A stretch of DNA of 64,000 bases from Melieria omissa (Eukaryota > Arthropoda > Insecta > Diptera > Ulidiidae), in assembly GCA_963971225.1 (NCBI GenBank), contig OZ020267.1, forward strand, positions 33,723,989 through 33,787,988. Reading direction: 5' to 3'. How positions within the stretch are numbered: position 1 is the first letter of the stretch; each line of letters starts with the position of its first letter. Both the position numbers and the translations under genes were made by a program. Under the pieces are notes generated by a model. It was not told the origin of the DNA and made no database searches. It was given only the letters and a program-made list of their open reading frames with translations. Positions 1 through 11,267 of this stretch are shown piece by piece.

Positions 1-27
1 TCGGCGGAAGCAAAGTTGTACACCTGA
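1..27. mobile_element. mariner terminus, cut by the window edge
   Basis: These bases match the right terminal inverted repeat of the mariner copies at 22891, 29709 and 62747 (GGCGGAAGCAAAGTTGTACA then CCTGA) and are followed by the TA target dinucleotide at 28-29. It is the end of a further copy of that family whose body lies outside the window, so its completeness cannot be judged. Confidence 0.85.
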
Positions 28-29
28 TA

Positions 30-1890
30 CAAGCGGTTGATGCTCGCTGCGGCTACTATCTTTTCCCATTTTGAAACCCAGAAACAATAGGCAGTCTACT
101 AAAATTAATAATTACGTATTAGAATGTGGAATTTATTGCCGATTTCAATTAAAAGTGTATCTAATAACCCATCTTTAAGCATCTTTTTTTCAGCATTTCT
201 CTTAATGATCTATCTCCCCATATCTACACAATTCTATCTCTTCTCTTTCTCTGTTTTCTTCTGTATTTCTTAGTATTTTTTAAATATTTAATGTGATTTT
301 AATATAATTTATATTCGATGATATTTGATATTATTACTTGTTGCTTTTTGTAGCATTTAAAAGAGCAATCTTGTATGCTAAATCACAGTTAAATAAATAA
401 ATAAATAAATTTATTTCAATTTACTAAAATTTCTTCATCAATTCTATAGTTCTAAACATTAAATATTGTAAACGTTCCCAATGAAAATTCAATTTTTTTT
501 AATCAATTTCATAGAAACACTTAAATACGAATTCGTGCTCAAATATGCCTCTTCAAGTTGTATTAATTGCCTTGCTTGCCCGGTAATTGCACGTACTTAC
601 TCACTAATTGCGTCACACCGAACAGGTGATTAACGAAATTGCATGGCTTCCGAGAAGATCGCTGGTGCAGCCGTCGAGCGCTGAAGCCTGGGCGGCAATC
701 GCGTGCCGCAGCGTCGGCTTCGTCGGCCCAAATGGAGAATGCATTAGAATGGAATAAACCTGAAAATGCATTATTTCGTTCGTCAGTCTCACCTGTCTTG
801 TAAACAGCGATGTTTGTGTGTGCGCGCACACACACACACACAGACACACACATTAGCATTAACTCTTTTTTTTTTGTTGAGCGCAATCAACTCTTGAAAG
901 CGCGCACGTCTTGCCGGCTCTGGTCCACTGCCCACGAAACTTTCACTCTCCGTTGCCGAGTTCAATGCTCTACTTCCGTTTTGTTTCATTAAAAATTATT
1001 GCGCCAGTTTAAGTGTTTAATGATGTTGGCTTTCATAAACAATTTGACACTTGCAGCCGGCACTGATTTGCTGCATTTTCTTCTACTTCGGCTGGCCACA
1101 TCAACGACTACAAGCGGGTTATTGTACTACACAGTTTTTTCTATCTGATTCGAATTGCTGCTTTTCTAGTTGCTTATGTTTTTGTTGCTGTTGCTTTTAT
1201 CATTCGCCTGAAACAAAGTGCACGTTTGTCATGGCAGTCGTTGTCAGCGCCCACAAACGCTTTGCCTGTTGTTGCTCTCATGTGGATTTTGTTCTTTTTC
1301 GTTTTCTTTTGTTGAAAAAGAAGTCTAAAATTAAATGCTCGAGTAATTTTTGCAACAAAATAAAAAAACAGCCAAAGTGTAGCAACTGCAGACAAATGCA
1401 GCTCTGTCTGTGTTGCTTATTGCACGCGTTCTGAGATAATTTCAAAGAAGGAAATCTTTGTAATTGAATGTCAACAAAAAGTAATTGAAATTACACTCGG
1501 CGAAGGCTTTAAGCGTTGCTTTGGTGCTTTGGTTGGTGAAGTGTTGGAAGTGCTGGAGATATGGAATGATAAACATGCGGCACAAAGTGCTGAAATGTTG
1601 AGCGGAAATTGCGCAGCAGAAGAGTGCAAAACATTGCGTGCGTTTGGAATGAATTGAAGAAGAAGATAAGCTGGTGGAAAAGGAACTTGAAGGCATCAGA
1701 CTTTAATGCATCAAGGACACAAGAGGAAGAAATGGACGGAAGGCAAACAAACCGTGCGTTTCTTTAAAACACTAAAAACAATTTCAATTTTGTTTCAAAG
1801 AAGAAGAATGTTGAAAATCTATTTGTAATGTTTAACCGTAAGTATCAAAGTTATAGCAAAAGTTTAAATTGCCGCCCTCACCACAAACCA
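30..1890. other. no gene seen; AT-rich and simple-repeat DNA
   Basis: I see no coding region here. It holds a pyrimidine-rich tract (about 181-270), an AAAT run (391-411), a TG/CG/CA alternating stretch (811-852) and a T-rich GC island at 1040-1435 with TGTTGC-type repeats. Short open frames on both strands (for example 1051-1434) are low-complexity Cys/Phe/Leu frames and are not supported as genes. Confidence 0.6.
815..834. repeat. perfect alternating TG-CG-CA palindrome
   Basis: TGTGTGTGCGCGCACACACA is a perfect 20-base palindrome of strictly alternating purine and pyrimidine inside a longer CA run. Such sequences can adopt Z-DNA or a cruciform; whether this one does is inference. Confidence 0.8.
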
Positions 1891-1897
1891 GTCTACT

Positions 1898-1918
1898 CTC
1901 TGTAGTTGAACTACAGAG
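1898..1918. repeat. 21-base palindrome
   Basis: CTCTGTAGTT and AACTACAGAG are perfect 10-base inverted arms around a single G. A second short symmetric motif, ACAGTGTACAGTGT, follows directly. No function is assigned. Confidence 0.7.
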
Positions 1919-2010
1919 ACTACAGTGTACAGTGTTGCCAGATCAGGATACATCCTCCTAGATTTAGGAGATTCTTGGCCTTTTAGAAAAATTTTTAGAA
2001 GGAAGAATTG

Positions 2011-2163
2011 TTTAGGAGAAAGTTAAGAAGATTTCTATTTCATGTTAGGGGATTTTCCGGATCCTTAGTGGATTTTTGGGAGATTGTTTAGGAGAAAGTT
2101 AAGGAGATTTATATTTCTTGTTAGGGGATTTTCCGGATCCTTAGTGGATTTTTGGGAGATTTT
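2011..2163. repeat. two-copy tandem repeat, 76-base unit
   Basis: The unit beginning TTTAGGAGAAAGTTAAG and containing GGGGATTTTCCGGATCC occurs at 2011-2086 and again at 2087-2163 with few changes. Related TTTAGGAGA text lies just upstream (1965-2000), so the array may once have been longer. Confidence 0.85.
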
Positions 2164-2429
2164 TGAATAACGAACGCAACAAAACATATTTTGGCAACTA
2201 TTTTGGTAGTCGAACCACCCTACTTAAGCACCCTATGTTAAAATTTTTAAGCTTACAAAATGTAAGCTCATTCCATCTCGCTCTCACTTATTGCTGTCAC
2301 AATGAAATCCCGCCAAAATTAACACTTTTTATGAATTCATTTGTTATATCTTTTGTTTCTGTTAATTTTTTTTGTCTTTTGAGAAGTTTAATTTCTTAAA
2401 AATTTAAGAGAATCTAAAGGAATCTAAAG

Positions 2430-3130
2430 TTACAATTATATTCGAAATGAGGAGGTTAATTGGGGTTTCGACAATACATTTTCATTATTGCTTTGAAACC
2501 CAAAAGTTGGCAACCTCACAACTCCGATCGTATGGGAGATGCCCTCTGGTGGTGAATTTCTGAACCTTAACCCTTTCAGTCACAATGTCCAATATATTGG
2601 ACTACAGCCCATACAATTCATACAGCCGTGTTTATTTTCATGTCGGAAAGGGTTAATTAATTTTGTATTTTTTTTACTCAAGAATGTTGGCGACCACTGA
2701 ATAAATCGCTTAAATTAGTTCAGTAGTTTCCGAGATACGATGTGTTCTCGCTTACTTAACTACTACACTTACAAGTGGGAGCCAATGACTTAGAAAATTA
2801 CCTATTTTGTATGGCAGCCCCCTTCAGACTTGGAAATAGCGGGTAGGTATGTTTGAAAGAAACATTTGGAAGGGTAAATAAAAGAGTGTCGGTCATACAT
2901 TTGACACGTCTGGGGGCAACCTGGGAGCATTGGGAGCCTGTTGTGTAAAAACGACCATTTTGTATGGGAGCCCCATAAAGGGTTGGAGATGGGGTATAAA
3001 TATGATTGAAAGAAATGTTCAGTAAGGAAAACTAGAGGGGTCGGTCATAGATTTTAACCCTCTATGAACAACTTGTGACGAGCTGTGAAGCAATTTGTCG
3101 AATTTCACAGCTTTTTTGTGAACTTTGACC
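2430..3130 (+). repeat. dispersed repeat family, copy 1
   Basis: This stretch aligns along most of its length with 48770-49380. Shared landmarks are ATTATATTCGAAAT, CCCAAAAGTTG, AACCTCACAACT, CCCTCTGGTGG, ACTCAAGAATGTTG, TTGTATGGCAGCCCCCTT and TTTAACCCTCTA. No reading frame is conserved between the copies. A TTAA element (2571-2652) is inserted in this copy only. The class is not recognised. Confidence 0.8.
2571..2652. mobile_element. 82-base TTAA-flanked miniature element
   Basis: The element starts CCCTTTC and ends GAAAGGG and is bounded by TTAA at 2567-2570 and 2653-2656, as expected for piggyBac-type insertion. A palindrome TCCAATATATTGGA lies at 2588-2601. The related repeat at 48.9 kb reads straight through the same place (GAACTCTAATTAATTTTG), which is the empty site. 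It is far too short to encode a transposase. Confidence 0.85.
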
Positions 3131-5362
3131 TCGATGCGATGCCATTTAGCCTCACTGTAGCCTCAAAATTTTTTGGCTCATGCACTTTTTCACCCAAGCG
3201 CATAAAATAAGAGGTTGTGGAGCATCGAGAACCCATTATTAAGAATCTCCATACAACACTAAGCTACTCGTAAAACACGAATGTACTCTCAAGTAGGAAA
3301 AACTAATATCTCAAAAACGCTTATGCCACCCCACCGCTCTGCTGTCTTTCACTCCAACACTCTGCAGCACAGTCCAAGTACAATTTTTATGTATATTGAT
3401 TTTTTTTCGGTAGGTTTTCTTGCCGTCTCCAAACAGGACACTAAACCACTACACATAATAGTCTCGGCACTTATTTCTAAATACTTTTCATGTTTACATT
3501 ATTTACTCAACTGTGACGTGGCTGAAGCCGCTAGTCACGCTCCGCACTTTTATTTCCATTTACGAGCGTTGTAGATAAATGCGGCACTTTGCAACTGGGT
3601 CGAGGTTTGTGAAGCTTCGGCGGCCGGGCCAGTTGGCAACACAACGGCCAGGCGGAAGCGCACGAAGAACAAACATAAAAGAAAAACACAAACACAACCA
3701 ACGCAAACATGTGTACGAGTCGCAGCTGGAGCCAACGTTGCTGTGGCAGGAGCTGCTTCCGGCTGAGGCTGGCGTACGAGTACGTCGACTGGCAGCAAGT
3801 AACCGCACTGCATGCGCCGCCATCGATACGGCTAGGCGGCGTGCTGCGCGTGGCCGTAGCCGTGGTCGTGGTCGTGGCCGTGGCCGGGGTCGGGGCTGTG
3901 CCAGTGCCGGCGTGCCTTGCGCCCGTATCCTGCGAACCTATTCGTAATTCATATACTAACGTGTATGCGTGTGTGTTGCCAGTGCAGCGATGCGGCTGTG
4001 CGCTATGTGTGTGTGCGTGGCGGCGTGTGGCTGTGCCCGTGTGCGTGCGTTTGTGTGCGCTTGTATTGTGCACAAACGTGGCAAATGCGGCGCCACAAAA
4101 AATTACATTTAGATACATTACAAGTGTAAATAATGCCGAGCTGTGTATTTAAGTAATACATGCCAGCGCACATATGCACAACAACACACAAGCGAACGCA
4201 CACTCACCCTGCAGCACAGCAACACTACAAACCGAAGCATATGTTGCGGCGCGCATTTGCATGTGTGTGTGTGTCTATTCGCACGCACATACACATGCAA
4301 TACACATATGTACAATTGTATGATGCCACCGACACCTGTGCGCTGTCTGTCCGCGTGCGCGTGTGCATTCGGTGGCACTGGCAGTCGGCAACTAAATAAA
4401 ACGCATTAAATAAACAACGGCAATAAAATTAAAAATTGATGATTCACATTTTTGTATTGACTCACTCATATATGTGTGTGTGTGTGTGTGGGTCCAGTTG
4501 ACCAGCAGCTGTGCGCCTAAAATCATGCTACCCTATTAGCGTTGTCTTAAAGTTCAACTTGTATGCGTCGTGTAGCGAACAAATTTAATTTGTCTACGGC
4601 CCCGCCCACCACGGCCAGCACTCAAAGTGGCCACAAACGCTAGCAGCTTTTTGATCCTTTTCACGTTAATTTAACTTGAATAGACCTCAAGTGTACTTGG
4701 GCACAACTTCAAAGCGTTTTGAAGTGAGTTGGTAATCTTCAAAGCTTGAGAAATGTTTAAATGCCAGGCGAACAGTAACCGACAGCAGGCATGTCCTGCT
4801 ATGGAATGCGACCTGTTATTCTATTTGCTTTTTACTTTTTTTTTTGTAACACAGCAAGCAATTCGGATGTGTGCACGGCGACACATTGTCGGGGCTAACA
4901 TGTGACCTAGTCAAACGGTCGGCTGCGCCGCCAAAGTTTTCATGCGATTCGGCACCCTGATTGGATTTGTATGGCCAACAACATGGCTACAGGGTGATTA
5001 GGCGGTATAAGAAAATTTTGGTTATGTGAATAGTTGAAAATTTTTGGTATTCACAACTGAGTCGTTCACTGCACAAAACGATTAATTAAATTAAGTTCCA
5101 AAGCACTTGGAATAATCATCACCGCTTTTTATACTTTTAAAAGCTTACCTGAATAATAAAATAAAATATAATAAATAAAATAAAATTAAATAAAATTACA
5201 AAAAAAATATAATATATAAAATAAACTAAAATAAAATAACAAGAATAGAAAATAAAGACTTTTTAAAAAACAATGTAAATATTTTATTGTGTGTAAAAAT
5301 TCTTTAAAAATTATATCTCATGGAATTATTGCAAAAAAGTCTTACACACAAAACAGGTGATA
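3131..5362. other. no supported gene; GT/CA-rich island and AT-rich flank
   Basis: The part 3530-4390 is GC-rich and full of GTGTGCG and CACAC runs, which leaves long frames open on both strands (3531-4118 minus, 3709-4152 plus). Their composition is low-complexity and mutually exclusive, so I do not call them genes. A TG microsatellite lies at 4473-4490 and a TAAAA-rich tract at 5153-5262. Nothing else is recognised. Confidence 0.55.
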
Positions 5363-6509
5363 CCAGGTATATCAGTATGAAGTGAGCCTTTTTTTGCGAA
5401 AATAAAACATGAATTTTTAATGGGAAAGTAAAAAACATTTTATTCACAGTATTGGCCATTGCTAGCCATACATTTTGTCCATCTTTCAGGCAATTTGTGG
5501 ACACCGCGCCAATATAATTGCTTGTCTTTTGAAGCAAACCAATCAGACACCCAATTTTCGACTTCCTCGTAGTAATCGAAGTGCTGCTTAGCCAATGCGT
5601 GTCCCATCGATGAAAACAAATGGTAGTCGGAAGGAGCGAAGTCTGGTGAATACTACGGGTGGGGTAGCAGCTCCCAGCCAAGTGCTTTGATTGTATCTTG
5701 AACCGGTCTTGCTTTGTGTGCAGGTGCATTGTCATGGAGCAAAATTACCTTGCCGTGTCTTCTGGCCCATTCTGGTCGTTTTTCGATCAATGCATGGTTC
5801 AAGTTGATCATTTGTTGTCGGTAGCGATCAGTATTAACGGTTTCGCCAGGTTTTAACAACTCGTAATACACCACGCCACTCTGGTCCCACCAAACACACA
5901 GCATTGTCTTCTTGCCGAATCGATCTGGTTTTGCAGTTGTCCCGGATTAAACCATGATTTTTTCCGTTAAGGATTCTTAAAATAGATCAATTCTTTCGTG
6001 TCTTTGAAGCAAAATTTCACAAATGTTTTTTCGGTTTTCCATCTGCCTTTCATTCAATTCACCCATTTTCCACGCTTTTGCATCTTTCCCATAGCTTTTA
6101 AACGGACAAAAGTTGTTGCTTGTGCAACATTTAACATTTCTGCCATTTGATTTTGACTAAAAGTGTCATCTTTATCCAATATCGTTTGCAATTCGGCGTC
6201 CTACAACTTTTTTGGTGGTCTTCTCTTCATGCTCTTGATAGATCTTCGATGCGACTCTGCAGCACTTTTCTTCAAATGAAAACAAAAAATTAATGCTTTC
6301 CGCAAATCATCGCTATCTGGTACAAAATTCGACATATTTAACGCGATGAAAAAGTATGATGTTGTTTGTTCAATGACTTGATGTATACTAAATATGCTTG
6401 ACAGATGTCATAGCAACAAAACAAAAAAAAAAAATAAGGCCCGTTCACAACAAATATTCCCTATCGAGACATTTGTATCTTGAGGCTCACTTCATACTGA
6501 TATACATGG
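5363..6509 (-). mobile_element. mariner element, mauritiana-like, 1147 bases
   Basis: The ends are inverted repeats: CCAGGTATATCAGTATGAAG on the left and CTTCATACTGATATACATGG on the right, flanked by TA at 5361-5362 and 6510-6511. The interior encodes a broken mariner transposase on the minus strand. CCAGGT-type ends and the transposase text place it near the mauritiana group. It is a little shorter than the usual 1.3 kb, consistent with an internal loss. Confidence 0.92.
5440..6335 (-). pseudogene. mariner transposase, inactivated
   Basis: A transposase that would cut and paste its own element at TA sites. The start codon at 6335-6333 opens MSNFVPDSDDLRKAL, the N-terminal helix-turn-helix segment follows, then NAPAHKAR after the HD of the second catalytic aspartate (about 5735), then YSPDFAPSDYHLF with the third, ending NGQYCE and TAA at 5442-5440. 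Damage is visible: a TAG replaces a proline codon directly before YSPDF (about 5655), other stops lie near 5945 and 6205, and the text jumps to ELIYFKNP where the first catalytic aspartate motif should sit. The span is not a multiple of three. It is certainly inactive. Confidence 0.9.
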
Positions 6510-6651
6510 TATGAGCTGTTCTTTTGTTGATTGGCTTTTGGGCTGATAAGTCACTTATTAAAAAATGAACAACTTTGTTATGTTCCGACATTTCAGCAGC
6601 AATTCGACTCTTCACAAATTTATAAAAAATATTTTAAAGGTTTAAAAATTA

Positions 6652-6855
6652 CAGGGTGGCGCAAAAGCCATCACCTTATCGGCAGATGCTGCAACTTTTG
6701 CAAATTTTGCTTAGATATTCATTCATTAATTTTTTCATTCATTTTTTCATTCATTTATTCATTCACTCATTCATTCATGCATTCATAAACAAATTAGAGC
6801 CAAGGAACACTGGGTGACAATTTTTCCGCTGGGTGCCAACTTTTCCGCCACCCTG
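6652..6855. mobile_element. 204-base inverted-repeat element with TA duplication
   Basis: CAGGGTGGCG at the left and CGCCACCCTG at the right are inverted ends, with an adjoining CAAAAG and CTTTTC, flanked by TA (6650-6651, 6856-6857). The interior is mainly a degenerate ATTC array (6717-6787). This is a non-coding Tc1/mariner-type miniature element by structure. Confidence 0.8.
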
Positions 6856-6859
6856 TATA

Positions 6860-9680
6860 AGAAACCAGGCAAACTACTCAAATGAAAAAAGTGTTTGCCC
6901 AGAGTGTAAACTAGCATTTTAAATGCTTTGTAAACCACTAAAGAGATCTAAGAATTTCTGACAAAACGTAGAACCAATTAATAACCTTTCAGCTAAAAAA
7001 GTGTCAACCCAAAGTATGTCTTAACATTGTAATATAATTTTAAGTTTCAACTAATCAGTGGGGCTCTCAAGGGGGTGCGGACCTTCTCTCAAATGCCTCT
7101 AATTTGCAAGCATTTTAGGTTTCAAATATGGTTTCAATTAGCATTGGGCCTAAAAGTTGTGTACTTACCCCTTCAAAATGAAATCTGGTGCGTTCCAAAT
7201 TTATAAAAATTATTATAGAATTTAAGATAAAATCCCATAAATGGAACCCATAAATTTTATATAAGTAATGCTATTTTCGAATGCAATATTCAAAGGCCGC
7301 AAGATGAATTATTTCTAAAGCATGAATTCTATTTTAAACAAAGGTTTTCTTCATTTACAATCAATTGTACAAATTGCTCAATTTTAAACGCCCAAAAGCA
7401 TGCAACACCACATGTAGCATGAAACCATCTTTCCACTTCCCACCCACTGTGGCCGCTCACTCTTCCTTGCACAGAGTGTCAGACAGCTGATTTGCATTTG
7501 CATGTAGACAGCTGAAATTGCCAACCACCGTCAGAGCCTTGCGTCACCTCCTTCGTGTCACTAAACGCTGTCTAACCGCACCAGCGCAGACCAGCCTTCG
7601 GCGTCAACGACATCACATCACAGCCGACAACAGGACGACTCCCCAATGTGCTTCGTGGGGGCGGTGTTCTTACGCGTTTTTATGTGTGTGTATGTGTGTG
7701 GACTCAACAGCTGTTCTCGCTGTGCAAATGTTCTAATGCCGAAGAGTGCCAGCTGTTGTTCATGTTCGCCTGTCACTTTCTAATATCGAAATTCCTTGCA
7801 TGCGTTTGACATAGAATTTCTAACGTTGTGCTGCGGACGTGTTGGAATGCGCTGACGTGGCGCGGCCACTTTCACCAAATTAGAAAATTTTTGTATGTAT
7901 TGGCTGCAGAATGGGCGACTTGCGTGCCCTGTGGGGTTGTTTCGAAATTTTTTTCTTAAACCGCACATCGGGAGACTGCAAAGCTGTACAAAAAAGGACC
8001 ACCACAGGTGCACAGCGTACAATGGTGGTTGTGTGTCTTCTTGTCGGTTACCTTTGTAGGTGTTGTTCCCGCAGGAGAGCGCCAAATCCGCAGCTTTCTT
8101 GGTTGCTTTGTGCTTGCTGCTTCCTGCCTTTCATCCTCGTTGTTCTGCAGGACTTTGGCCCACACTTCGGCCATTCTGCACGCCTGCTAGACACAGGTAA
8201 ATTATGCAATCTTTATCAACAATTCCGATTTTTTTTATTACATTCTAATGGTTAAAGAGTTGACAAAACTTTTCTAATCACTTGACAAACAATTTTGACG
8301 CTACCTCTGTTGTTGCTGCTGCCACAGGTGTGGCATGGCAACGGTGCGCTTTATCTGTCTGTGGCAGCAGATGATAAGCGAAGCGGAAACTGCACAGCGC
8401 TTTGAAGAAATGCTTAAGCAGCGCAGCCGCTTTTACGCTTCCGCGGCAACCGGCTTTTGTAGACCAACTGTGGCGCACGCAGCGTCTTGCTGGCATTCAA
8501 CTTGGCGCTCATGATGTTGCGTTCTTCATAAATTACGCCATGGCAAGCAGCAAACGCAGCAAGCGGATATTTTATTTATAATGATTTATTATTAATTTAG
8601 TTATTTATTTATTTCGAATGCCGCTTCGGCTCCCAACGAGAGTTCAGAACTAGGCACGCGCCTATTCGAAATGAAAATCTAATTCAATTAGCAACAGAAA
8701 TTCAAAGCTTTATTAAATTTCGAATGCAAATACTCCACCCACAACAATGCTCACCCACACACTGTAGCGCCAGTGTACCGCTACATCTGGCGCGCACCAG
8801 CCACATGTATCAAAACTATCAAAAATAGTGTTTCAAAACTAACAACATTACCATATCGCACCACTAGGCGCCCAGTAACGCGTGCAGGTGCGCGCCCAAC
8901 TATCGGCACCCTGCGTCACCCACCCAACGCCCACATATGCATATCGTGCACGCCACACACGCGCGTAGCTTAGAATAGTGTGGCCGCCACCAAACCAACG
9001 AAAAGGCGCAAAGGCCCCCCCGCCTGGCCCCCACTGTAACATAGTCATACTAGTTGCACGCCTTGGCGACGTGTCCGGGAGTGTGGCCTAGCAGACTCAA
9101 AGACACATCGCATCACATATGCGGCGCACACATGCTTCCCTCTTCCTCCTATTCGCCCCATGTCAACAAAACTACCCCAAAGAATTTTCACATTTTCTAT
9201 TCATCATTATGGCAAGTCACAAGATGGCGCGCGATTATTTCACAGCACCCGTGTCTGTGTGACGGTATGTCGCTGTCTGACGTGTGTTTTGTGTGGATTG
9301 TGTAAAAATTTCAGTGAAAGTTACCCTCGTTTTGCTGAAGAGTTGGGAGCATAGGATCTGATGGAAGGGTGCAGCGCACAAATACGAATGTGTGTCTACC
9401 TACGAAACAGACTAAGTGGCATTGCCACTCAAAGACCCGACAGACAGTGGCCATGTAGAAAAAAAAATGTTAGGAGATAGGCGGCAACCAGCAACAGTCT
9501 CAAGCAGCCGCAGCGTTTGGTAGGAGAAGTGATTTGAAAGCTAGAAAAGTTTAGTTAAAAGTTCAGAAGATTACATTTGCTTGTGTTATTTTAAACTTTG
9601 ACTCAAATTGTTAAAGAAATTAACAAATTTAAGAGCAATTGTGCTGCATTGGATGAGACAATTTGCTTTTCACATTGCGG
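6860..9680. other. no supported gene; possible regulatory island
   Basis: The part 6860-7400 is AT-rich with nothing recognised. The part 7400-9400 is GC-richer with CAGCTG E-boxes, octamer motifs (7490-7503), short CA and TG runs and a C-rich stretch near 9015-9035. Frames such as 7911-8255 plus, 8278-8496 minus and 8773-8973 plus lack recognisable domains. The region resembles intergenic or intronic regulatory DNA. Confidence 0.5.
7480..7514. promoter_or_regulatory. overlapping octamer motifs between two E-boxes
   Basis: ATTTGCATTTGCAT (7490-7503) contains an ATTTGCAT octamer, the POU-domain consensus, followed by a second overlapping TTTGCAT. It is flanked on both sides by the same text AGACAGCTGA, which carries the E-box CAGCTG. 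The motifs are seen directly; that they form an enhancer is inference. Confidence 0.4.
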
Positions 9681-9689
9681 CAATGCCAA

Positions 9690-10440
9690 AAACATTTGCT
9701 TCCAGAAATAAAACTTATCTCCTCAATGACGAAACTCTTTCTTAGTCAAACGAGCCATCAAAGTAGAGAATAAAAATAAAGAGTAAATTATAAAAAATGA
9801 AAATATTATGAATTAAAAGAGAATAAAAAGATAGAGTAAATAATAAAGAATACAAATATTATAAATGAAAATATTACAACACCTTTTTTATACAATCCTT
9901 CTTCAAAATTTCAACGTTGATTAACCAAATTTTCTATACTGAACTGAACACCAAATGTCACCCATTTTTTACAAACAACATAACACTTCTAATTGAAGAA
10001 ACTTTGTTTTTAGTCAAACGAAGAATCAAAATCTTATAAATTAAAATATTACAATGCCTTCTTTATGAAGTTTCTCTTGAAAATGTCAATGTAAATTAAC
10101 AAAACTTTCTATAGAAGTTTGTGTTCATCGTCCATTTTTTACACACAACAAAATGGCACCAAAAAAAATGCTGTGAAAAATGCTTTCAGAAACTAAACTT
10201 ATCTCCTCAACGAAGAAACTCTATTTTAATCAAACGATCTATCAAATAAGCTATCAAAAAAACTAACATATATCAAAAGTAATAAAGAACTAAAATTATA
10301 AAAAATAAAATATTCAAACACCCTTTTTACAAAGTCTCTCTGGAAAATATCATCATAAATCAACAAAACTTTCAATAAATGAACACCAACTGTTAGCCAC
10401 TTTTGACACCCAACAAAATGACACCTTAACCTTTATAGGC
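9690..10440 (+). repeat. three divergent tandem copies, about 240-300 bases
   Basis: Landmarks recur in order: AAACTTATCTCCTCAA, GAAACTCT, AGTCAAACGA, AATATTACAA, AAAATTTC or AAAATGTC, AACAAAACTTTC, GAACACCAA and CCATTTTTTACA followed by CACAACAAAATG. Copies start near 9708, 9993 and 10195. No coding potential is seen. Confidence 0.65.
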
Positions 10441-10441
10441 C

Positions 10442-10777
10442 TAGTTTTCTATTCACACAAATTAACCCTTTCAGATCCTATACTACGAATTAAAAAAACC
10501 AGTGCATTTAAAAAATAACAGCCACAATACTTTTTTATTAAACCAAGACTCCTTAATTCATTTGATATTTTAAAAAATTGTATTTTCTTCTTCCAAATTT
10601 TCTTTACTTTAGTTTTCTATTCCCACAAATTAACATACATAACCCTTTCAGGTTCAACACTAGAAATTTAAAACACCAATGCAATTTATAAAAAACATAT
10701 AAAAATTCTATAAATTTTTATAGAACCAGATACCTTTTACATTTGAATAAAAAAAAATTTATATTTTACATCCAAGT
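10442..10777 (+). repeat. 168-base tandem duplication, AT-rich
   Basis: TAGTTTTCTATTC and its context CACAAATTAAC recur at 10442 and 10610, each followed by CCCTTTCAG and an A/T-rich body. Its 3' end (CATCCAAGTTT) runs directly into the TTAA element at 10782 and matches the start of the array that resumes after 12175. Confidence 0.65.
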
Positions 10778-10781
10778 TTAA

Positions 10782-11245
10782 CCCATTTAGCCCTGAGCGT
10801 TGCGTTTGCGCAACGTTTGGGAATTTCGCTACATTAAGTAATTCATAAAGATATAAGACTTGAAAATGGGTAGAATTGGATTCGAATTGATCGTTTTAGA
10901 TTGTGCCATACTCAAATTTCAAAATTCTTTAAATATTCATATCTTTTTTTTGATCCAAAGTCAAATGTTTTTTTTTGGGGAATTTTTGAAATTCAATTAA
11001 AAATACTTATTCTTCAAACCTATCAAAATCCCTTTGTGGGCTGCATTTTGTAATGCTAAACTATTTAAAAATAAGTTTACAAAAAAATTTTTTTTTTTAA
11101 ATTTTATGTTTTGTATGTGACTAAGGCCCAAATTGCGTTTGCGCAACGTACCCTCCTGGTTCAGGGGGTGGGGGTATGAATTATTCGTTTGATTTTTTTT
11201 CTTGATTAGGTCAATTAACCCCTTCTGGGGTCAGGTTTTAATGGG
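10782..11245. mobile_element. 464-base TTAA-flanked element with CCCATT ends
   Basis: The left end CCCATTTAGCCCTGA is inverted at the right end (TCAGGTTTTAATGGG), and TTAA flanks both sides (10778-10781, 11246-11249). The palindromic GCGTTTGCGCAACG occurs twice, near 10801 and 11133. No frame of use is present; it is a non-autonomous piggyBac-type element by structure. Confidence 0.85.
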
Positions 11246-11267
11246 TTAATTAATTTTTCTCTATTAA

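Noticed and set aside
3531..4152. Long frames on both strands (195 and 147 codons) in the GT/CA-rich island
   Set aside because: The frames overlap on opposite strands and consist of Thr/Ala/His or Val/Cys low-complexity text from dinucleotide and GTCGTG-type repeats; no domain is visible.
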